In this document: positions 59,030 to 64,000 of the stretch, piece by piece
How the letters are laid out: the number at the start of each line of letters is the position of its first letter
Position numbering within the stretch: position 1 is the stretch's first letter
Source: Desulfosporosinus nitroreducens
GTDB taxonomy: Bacteria; Bacillota; Desulfitobacteriia; Desulfitobacteriales; Desulfitobacteriaceae
DNA length: 64,000 nucleotides
Assembly (NCBI RefSeq): GCF_023897015.1
Contig: NZ_JAMHFY010000013.1
Coordinates: forward strand, 84,119 to 148,118
Direction: 5' to 3'
Position numbers and translations under genes: made by a program
Notes under the pieces: generated by a model
Seen by the model: only the letters and a program-made list of their open reading frames with translations
What the model was told of the DNA's origin: nothing
Databases searched by the model: none

Positions 59030-60844
59030 ATGCAGAAGGCCGAAAAAGTATTGGATATCATCGGCGACAGAGGCAAGCGAAAATTACCGTTATATCGCAT
59101 CTACCGTTTGCTCTACAACAAAGAATTGTATCTTATCGCTTACAAAAATATTTATGCCAACAGCGGCGCGATGACGAAGGGCGTGACAGACGAAACAGTT
59201 GATGGCGTGTCCATTGCCAAGATTGATCGAATTATCGATCAACTGAAAAAGGAAACCTATCGTTTTGCGCCCGTCAGACGTATGTATGTCAAGAAAAAGG
59301 GTAGCAAGAAGCAACGCCCTCTCGGACTGCCAACATGGTCAGACAAATTACTCCAAGAAGTCATTCGTCTGATTCTGAATATCTACTTTGATCCGCAATT
59401 CAGCAACGCCTCTCACGGTTTCCGTTCCAATCGGGGATGCCACACGGCACTGGATTCTATTCGGGCTAAAGGTGGTTGGAAAAGTGTAAAATGGTTCGTT
59501 GAAGGCGATATCCGCGACTGTTTTGGCAGTATCGATCACGGCATTCTACTTGGAATTCTGGCTGAAAAAGTGAAAGACAATCGCTTCGTGAGACTGATGA
59601 AACACTTTCTGGAATGTGGGTATATGGAAGACTGGAAATATAACGCTACCCTAAGCGGATGCCCGCAGGGTGGGATTTTAAGTCCTTTGCTATCTAACCT
59701 CTATATGGACAAGTTCGACCAGTTTATGGAGAATCACATCCTCCCTGTCTATAACTGCGGGGGCAGAAGGACAGAGAACAAAACCTACAAAGCGCTGAGC
59801 AACCAAGTTAAAAAGCACATGCGCCATCAAGACTGGAAGATAGTAAAGGAGCTCAACAAGCAGAGACAATCCATGCCTTCCAAAGATACGAATGACCCGG
59901 CATTCAGACGACTCTATTATATCCGTTATGCGGATGACTGGTTATTGGGCGTTTCAGGCCCTATGCAGGATGCGATCAAGGTCAAGGAACAAATTAGAAC
60001 CTTTCTCGTGAGTGAGCTAAAATTAACGCTTAGCGAAGAAAAGACCTTGATTACCCATGCGAAAACCGAAAAAGCGCGATTTCTCGGCTATGACATCCAC
60101 GTACTGCATCAGGATACGAAACATGACAAACGAGGACAACGCAGCATCAATGGGGTGATCGGCTTTCGCGTTCCAGATGAGAAGATGAAAGACAAAGCAA
60201 GACAATATAAGAAGAGCGGAAAACCAATTCATCGAAAAGAGCGGACGGTCAACTCCGATTTTGATATTATTTCCCAATACCAGTCCGAATTTCGTGGATT
60301 CGCTCAATACTATCTTCTTGCGTATAATGCTCATCAGTTGCATGGTCTCAAGAGAACAATGGAATTGTCTTTGGCACGTACCCTTGCGAATAAGTTCAAA
60401 ACGACGGTCAACAAAATCTTCAAGTTGTACAAAACGACTCGTGAAACGGACGGACAAAGTTATAAGGTGCTTCAAACGGAAGTAAAACGTGAAGGTAAAA
60501 AGCCGTTGGTCGCTTACTTCGGGGGGTTTAAGCTCGGATACAAGAAGGATGCTGTAATTGTGGACGCGTTACCAATAGGGAAAGTGTTCAGCATTAAGAG
60601 CCAACTTATTGATCGTCTAATGAAGGATACATGTGAGTTATGTGGATCAAGTGGAAATATTGAAATGCACCACGTCAAGAAACTGAAAGACCTAGAAAAT
60701 AATGGTAGAAAAGAAAAACCGGAATGGATGAAACGAATGACGGCTATGAGAAGGAAAACACTCGCAGTATGTCTCGAATGCCACGCCAGAATCCACTCAG
60801 GTAAGTATGACGGTAAGAGATTTATATGCGCTAATGTCGGCTGA
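59030..60844 (+). CDS. ltrA: Group II intron C reverse transcriptase/maturase with HNH endonuclease
   Basis: ATG 59030 follows GGAGGT by 7 nt and gives 604 residues. The reverse transcriptase motifs are SHGFRSNRGCHTAL, VEGDIRDCFGSIDH, GCPQGGILSPLLSNLY and YYIRYADDW. An insertion of about 60 residues lies between the PQGG and YADD boxes. The maturase domain follows. The HNH domain at the C-terminus has CELCG, MHHVKKL and CLECHARIH. The ORF is uninterrupted, so the protein could support splicing and mobility. Confidence 0.92.
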   Translation: MQKAEKVLDIIGDRGKRKLPLYRIYRLLYNKELYLIAYKNIYANSGAMTKGVTDETVDGVSIAKIDRIIDQLKKETYRFAPVRRMYVKKKGSKKQRPLGLPTWSDKLLQEVIRLILNIYFDPQFSNASHGFRSNRGCHTALDSIRAKGGWKSVKWFVEGDIRDCFGSIDHGILLGILAEKVKDNRFVRLMKHFLECGYMEDWKYNATLSGCPQGGILSPLLSNLYMDKFDQFMENHILPVYNCGGRRTENKTYKALSNQVKKHMRHQDWKIVKELNKQRQSMPSKDTNDPAFRRLYYIRYADDWLLGVSGPMQDAIKVKEQIRTFLVSELKLTLSEEKTLITHAKTEKARFLGYDIHVLHQDTKHDKRGQRSINGVIGFRVPDEKMKDKARQYKKSGKPIHRKERTVNSDFDIISQYQSEFRGFAQYYLLAYNAHQLHGLKRTMELSLARTLANKFKTTVNKIFKLYKTTRETDGQSYKVLQTEVKREGKKPLVAYFGGFKLGYKKDAVIVDALPIGKVFSIKSQLIDRLMKDTCELCGSSGNIEMHHVKKLKDLENNGRKEKPEWMKRMTAMRRKTLAVCLECHARIHSGKYDGKRFICANVG

Positions 60845-60859
60845 CAGTGAATCACTGGC

Positions 60860-60894
60860 GAGCGGAGTGCACAGGAAACTTGCACGCTCCGTTC
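60860..60894 (+). other. Domain V of intron C
   Basis: GAGCGGAG (60860-60867) pairs with CTCCGTTC (60887-60894). TGCA pairs with TGCA and a GAAA loop caps it, with CG bulge. An extra C at the top of the stem makes it 35 nt. Confidence 0.7.
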
Positions 60895-60955
60895 TGAGAG
60901 GGGCATCTGGAAAAGTACTATTTTCGGATAGCAACTCGCTGGGTGCCTACTCTAC

Positions 60956-60969
60956 TTCAAGTCCGGTTC
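60956..60969 (+). other. Domain V of intron B, 3' segment
   Basis: TTCAAGTCCGGTTC pairs with the segment at 58425-58444. It is followed directly by the domain VI hairpin of intron B. Confidence 0.78.
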
Positions 60970-61009
60970 TGAGAGAGACTGGGGGTGAAATTCCCCCGGT
61001 CTACTCACC

Positions 61010-61969
61010 TTAAAATCATGTGTCCAACCAGAGATGTAGCAGAAAGAATGTTCGTCGCAGTTAAACTCTGGCTTAAAGAAAGATTAAACCTTGAAATAAG
61101 TCCAGATAAATCCAAGATTACAAACTTGCGAAAGAAAACATCTGAGTTCCTAGGGTTCTCAATCAAAGCTGTCGTTAAGGGTAAAAAGAGAGTAGCTAAC
61201 TCAAGGATAAAATCTAATGCCATCACTAAAATAATGGCAAAAGGGAAAGAGCTAATCAATAAAATCCAGAAGAATCCAACAGCCAAAAATAGAAGTCTCT
61301 ACAATTCTTATGTTCTTGGAACCCACAACTATTACCGTATAGCAACACATTGTACCCTTGACTTCTCAAAAATCGGATATTATCTTGATAGGCTAATTAA
61401 AATAAGGTGGAAGTCAATATCCACTAAGACAGGCTCTCCTAGCATGATATATTTGGAGAAATACAAGGGATATGACAAGAAGAAGACATATGTTAAGGGC
61501 CTCATCATATTCCCCATGTCAGCATGTAAAACTAAGAATGCAATGAACTTCTCTAAACAGGTCAACAAATATACGCCTGAAGGGAGAAAGCTCATTCACA
61601 AATCAATTGACAAAGTATCAGACTTCGAGTTGGTTTATCTGGTGAAAAATCCAGTAGTAAATCAAGCATAGAGTATAACGACAATCGAATATCCCTATTT
61701 TCTGCTCAAAGCGGAAAATGTAGTTACTCGGTGTAAGATTAAAGGTAAATGATTTCCACTGTCGTCATATTATCCCAATTAACGATAATGGCAATGACAA
61801 ATACCAAAATCTAGTCATAATCTCTCCTGATATCCACAGATTGATACATGCAACCAAATCCGAGACAATTCATCAAATACTGGCGAAACTCGAACTATCT
61901 AAAAAGCAGTTAGTTAAAGTGAATAAATTCAGAGTAATAGTAGGAAATATTGTGATATTAAGGAAGTAA
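61010..61969 (+). pseudogene. ltrA: Intron A reverse transcriptase/maturase, 3' part with broken HNH
   Basis: Continues FKIMCPTRDVAERMFVAVKLW after YADD. Maturase-domain segments follow (SEFLGFSIKAV, YVLGTHNYYRIATHC) up to a stop at 61669-61671. After it HNH-like text continues in other frames: ISLFSAQSGKC and later HIIPINDNGNDKYQNLVIIS, ending at 61967-61969. At least two more frameshifts are needed to join these. It is the missing half of the ORF at 55768-56625. Confidence 0.82.
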
Positions 61970-61984
61970 TTTTAGATTGATGGA

Positions 61985-62018
61985 ACGCCGCATGCCATAA
62001 AAATGGCACGTGCGGTGT
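61985..62018 (+). other. Domain V of intron A
   Basis: ACGCCGCA/TGCGGTGT and TGCCAT/ATGGCA stems with an AAAA loop and CG bulge make exactly 34 nt. Domain VI follows. Confidence 0.8.
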
Positions 62019-62195
62019 GGAGCAGGGGAAAAAGTGGAGATTGTATCAAAGCTTTACCTATTGCTATCTTTAGGGTTGGAATGGGGCTACGAAGAAGGAA
62101 TACATCATATGAGCCTCATCCCTCGACCTATTGAAGCATCCGACGTAGGGTCCCATGTCAAGTCTACCCCAGAATGTCCGGATGGTTTCTGGAAA

Positions 62196-63386
62196 TTAAC
62201 CAGCCACTAGGTTATTTTCTTTGTTCAGTTCCTCAAGATGTTTCATGCTCATATAAAGCTTTGTTCCCCAATCTTTGCTGGCTACATATCTTAGACGAGA
62301 GCAGACCAACATCAAAGCAGAGTTGCCATCTGGAAATGTACCCACGACACGGGTTCTGCGGCGAATTTCTCGGTTCAGCCTTTCGATGACATTGTTACTA
62401 CGAAGTTTTGACCAGTGGGCCTGAGGAAAATCCATGTAGGTTTAGGTCTCCAAAATACTGTCTTCAACCTTTCTAGCGGCTTCTTTTAACTTCAGATCCC
62501 GAAGTTTGGTTACAACGACAGCTGCTTTCTCTTTGGCTGCAGTTTTATCCTCTTGGGCGTGGATTGCCTTAAGCATGGCCGCTACTTCTTTCATCTTTGA
62601 ACGAGGGGTTACTGAGAATACGTTTCGGTAAAAATGAACATTACAGCGTTGGAATTTGGCGTTAGGAAAGGTTTCGTTGACTGCTTCCAGTAATCCCAGG
62701 CATTTGTCACCGATAAATAATTGGGTTCCTGAAAGTCCACGCTCTCTTAAGCTTTTCAGGAATTCTTGCCAACTTACTTTATCTTCTTTCATTCCCTCAG
62801 AAGCTCCTATTACCTCTCTGTAACCGTCTTCATTGACCGCCATGGCGATCAGGATCGCTACGTTCTCATACTCGCCACCCCAGTTGCGTTTTAGATAGAT
62901 GCCATCAACCTAAACATAGGGATACTTGCCTTTTAACGGTCGATTACGCCATGTATCAATGTGACCATATACCTTTTTGTTTAACTGGCTGACGGTTCCG
63001 GCAGAGACCTTGCTGCCCCATAGGGCTTGGGTTATATCCTCCACACGCCGAACCGAAACTCCTGCTAAATACATTTCAATGAGAGCTTCTTCTCTGAACT
63101 TTCCCTACGGCGGTATTGCTCAATGATGGCAGTTTCAAAGGCTACACCTTTTAGCTTAGGCATTTTTAACTTAACTTCTCCAGAGGTTGTCGTTAGATTT
63201 CGCTCATAATGTCCAGATCGGTAGCCTTTACGTTCTTCTGTACGCTCATATCGACTGGCATTTGTTAACTCCGCTGCTTCTTGTTCCAATAAATTGTTAA
63301 GTGTTTCCTCCACACTATTGCGTACTAATTCCTTTAACATCCTGCTTTATTGCGCCTTCATTTAAGTGTATAATTTTCTCAGACAT
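62196..63386 (-). pseudogene. IS256-family (mutator-type) transposase, broken
   Basis: On the minus strand MSEKIIHLNEGAIKQ starts at 63386 after AAGGAG. A frameshift leads into MLKELVRNSVEETLN; YRRRESS then needs one lost base to reach EEALIEMYLAGVSVRRVEDI. An in-frame TAG interrupts YPYV/VDGIYLKRNW, and a TAA interrupts ILET/TYMDFPQAHW. The DDE-domain pieces (VDGIYLK, QLFIGDKCLGL, NNVIERLNREIRRR) identify the family. Terminal inverted repeats were not resolved by eye. It is non-functional as read. Confidence 0.85.
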
Positions 63387-63587
63387 ATTCGCAGCTCCTT
63401 TTTGGTAGATTTTGTGTGGTAACTTTATCTTACCAAGCAGTTGCGTTTATGTCCCTATTTATTTGGACAATTTTAATTTGCGAAATTTATAATACCTTAT
63501 CTCCATATTAGCCTGGCAAGTAAAAATACAATTCCAACTAAAGCAATTAAGGCATTGTTGTTACAAAGGGAATAACAGGGCCAATGT

Positions 63588-63617
63588 AAAAGGCCTAGGC
63601 GTTAACCTAGGCCTTTT
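63588..63617. terminator. Terminator of the small membrane peptide gene
   Basis: AAAAGGCCTAGG (63588-63599) pairs perfectly with CCTAGGCCTTTT (63606-63617) around CGTTAA. On the minus strand it lies 16 nt after the peptide stop codon. Confidence 0.75.
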
Positions 63618-63633
63618 GGAGTAAATATAAGCG

Positions 63634-63699
63634 TTAAAATATAATCTTTAAAATTAACCAAATGATTAACAATAAAACTACGATGATTCCTATAAACAT
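63634..63699 (-). CDS. 21-residue single-span membrane peptide
   Basis: Reads MFIGIIVVLLLIIWLILKIIF on the minus strand. GGAGGTGA sits 8 nt before the ATG, an ideal ribosome binding site, and a perfect terminator follows. The whole peptide is one hydrophobic helix. Spore-formers make several tiny membrane proteins during sporulation, and toxins of type I systems have similar form. Which applies is unknown. Upstream CATAGTATA (minus strand, at 63755-63763) resembles a SigK/SigE -10, a weak hint. Confidence 0.6.
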   Translation of the reverse strand: MFIGIIVVLLLIIWLILKIIF

Positions 63700-63811
63700 T
63701 TAATTTCACCTCCACATTTTAATCTCATAAGACAGAATGAGAAGGCCCATAACTTATACTATGAAGCATGTCCATTAAGTGTTAATTGATTAATTGATAA
63801 GGGTAATCGCT

Positions 63812-63928
63812 GTGTCAGGATTGAATGCCAATAATCAGGATGAAGTAGGGCGATGGATACAAAGTCTTATAGATGCGAATAAGCTGCATGACTTTTATGT
63901 GTCTAGCTTTTGGTTAAGGTTACTGTAA
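63812..63928 (+). pseudogene. Phage HNH protein N-terminal fragment
   Basis: A short frame from GTG 63812 reads VGRWIQSLIDANKLHDFYVSS then FWLRLL and stops. The NKLHDFY..SxxWLRLR pattern is typical of the region just before the HNH core in phage endonucleases. The core is missing. It is probably more prophage debris. Confidence 0.4.
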
Positions 63929-64000
63929 GCAGTCAAGTAAAACCAGCAACTTTTCGCCACAAACCATACAACATTTTATTACTGGGTAATAGTCTTCCTA

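Larger units (their letters stand above)
58445..60955 (+). mobile_element. Group II intron C (innermost), inserted in domain V of intron B
   Basis: The 5' end is GTGCGCTG at 58445 and the 3' end CTACTCTAC at 60955 (an AY end). Domain V is at 60860-60894 (GAGCGGAG/CTCCGTTC stem, GAAA loop, CG bulge; 35 nt, one base over the usual). It is 2511 nt long and encodes an intact reverse transcriptase with an HNH domain. Confidence 0.8.
56626..61009 (+). mobile_element. Group II intron B (middle), inserted in the reverse transcriptase of A
   Basis: The 5' end is GTGCGCC at 56626. The 3' end is CTACTCAC(C) at 61008 or 61009; 61009 keeps the host reading frame (GAC-T/TT-AAA, giving YADD-F-K-I). Its own reverse transcriptase is at 57174-58421. 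Domain V is split: 58425-58444 and 60956-60969. Domain VI follows (GGGGGTGAAATTCCCCC hairpin). Intron C occupies the split. Confidence 0.82.
55134..62067 (+). mobile_element. Group II intron A (outer), interrupted by introns B and C
   Basis: The proposed 5' end is GTGCGACAC at 55134, followed by a TCTAGA/TCTAGA hairpin and about 630 nt of structured domain I-IV sequence before the reverse transcriptase ORF. Domain V is at 61985-62018: 8-bp stem, 6-bp stem, AAAA loop and a CG bulge, exactly 34 nt. The 3' end is near CTATTGCTAT at about 62067. Without B the element would be about 2.55 kb. Its protein is broken, so it is probably immobile on its own. Confidence 0.7.

Noticed and set aside
58756..59202. 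A 148-residue ORF before the intron C reverse transcriptase
   Set aside because: It lies in the structured 5' domains of intron C and overlaps the real start in another frame.
60807..61013. A 68-residue ORF after the intron C reverse transcriptase
   Set aside because: It is a chance frame through domains V and VI of introns C and B.
61010..61671. A stand-alone maturase gene
   Set aside because: It begins mid-domain directly after the intron B 3' end and continues the reverse transcriptase broken at 56625.
62010..62389. Plus-strand ORFs near 62.0-62.4 kb
   Set aside because: They cover the intron A 3' end and the antisense of the IS256 transposase C-terminus.

Overview
The window looks like the chromosome of an anaerobic, spore-forming Clostridia member, most likely Desulfosporosinus or a close Desulfitobacterium-like relative. 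This rests on Firmicutes-type ribosomal operon order, zinc-type S14, a spore cortex amidase (cwlD) beside rpsI, strong GGAGG ribosome binding sites with many GTG/TTG starts, a Cys-rich insertion in EF-Tu, and a membrane-bound [NiFe] hydrogenase. The genus is an inference from protein character; no search was run.

Layout. 1-20.4 kb: fusA (cut by the window edge), tuf and the S10-spc-alpha ribosomal superoperon with secY, adk, map, infA and rpoA, then truA and rplM-rpsI. 20.5-26.7 kb: a decayed iron-sulfur protein gene, cwlD, two small membrane-anchored proteins, a large structured non-coding element with a strong terminator, arginase, an ECF sigma factor with its own ECF-type promoter and partner membrane protein, and an M20 amidohydrolase. 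26.8-36 kb: argC-argJ-argB-argD-carA-carB. 36-39 kb: a membrane Fe-S protein and a KhtTU-like K+ efflux pair. 39.5-43.3 kb: argF, argG and argH, completing arginine synthesis. argC and argF have promoters of identical geometry, both covered by paired ArgR boxes. 43.3-43.9 kb: a gene-free stretch with a cluster of DnaA boxes. 43.9-46.7 kb: an NAD salvage cluster (pncB, nadE, nucleotidase). 46.8-51.5 kb, minus strand: murC and a three-gene [NiFe] hydrogenase whose small subunit has Asp where a cluster-ligating Cys is usual.

51.7-64 kb is a decayed accessory region beginning at tRNA-Thr(CGT). It holds two tyrosine-recombinase fragments, prophage tail remnants (ending in an XkdX-like gene), a broken cell-wall-binding (CWB2) gene, three group II introns inside one another, a broken IS256-family transposase, a 21-residue membrane peptide gene with its own ribosome binding site and terminator, and an HNH fragment.

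The most striking find is the three-level intron nest. Intron A (about 55.13-62.07 kb) carries a decayed reverse transcriptase, split just after its YADD catalytic motif by intron B (56626-61009). Intron B is split inside its catalytic domain V by intron C (58445-60955). Removing C rebuilds an exact 34-nt domain V for B; removing B restores the YADD-F-K reading of the A protein. The reverse transcriptases of B and C are intact.
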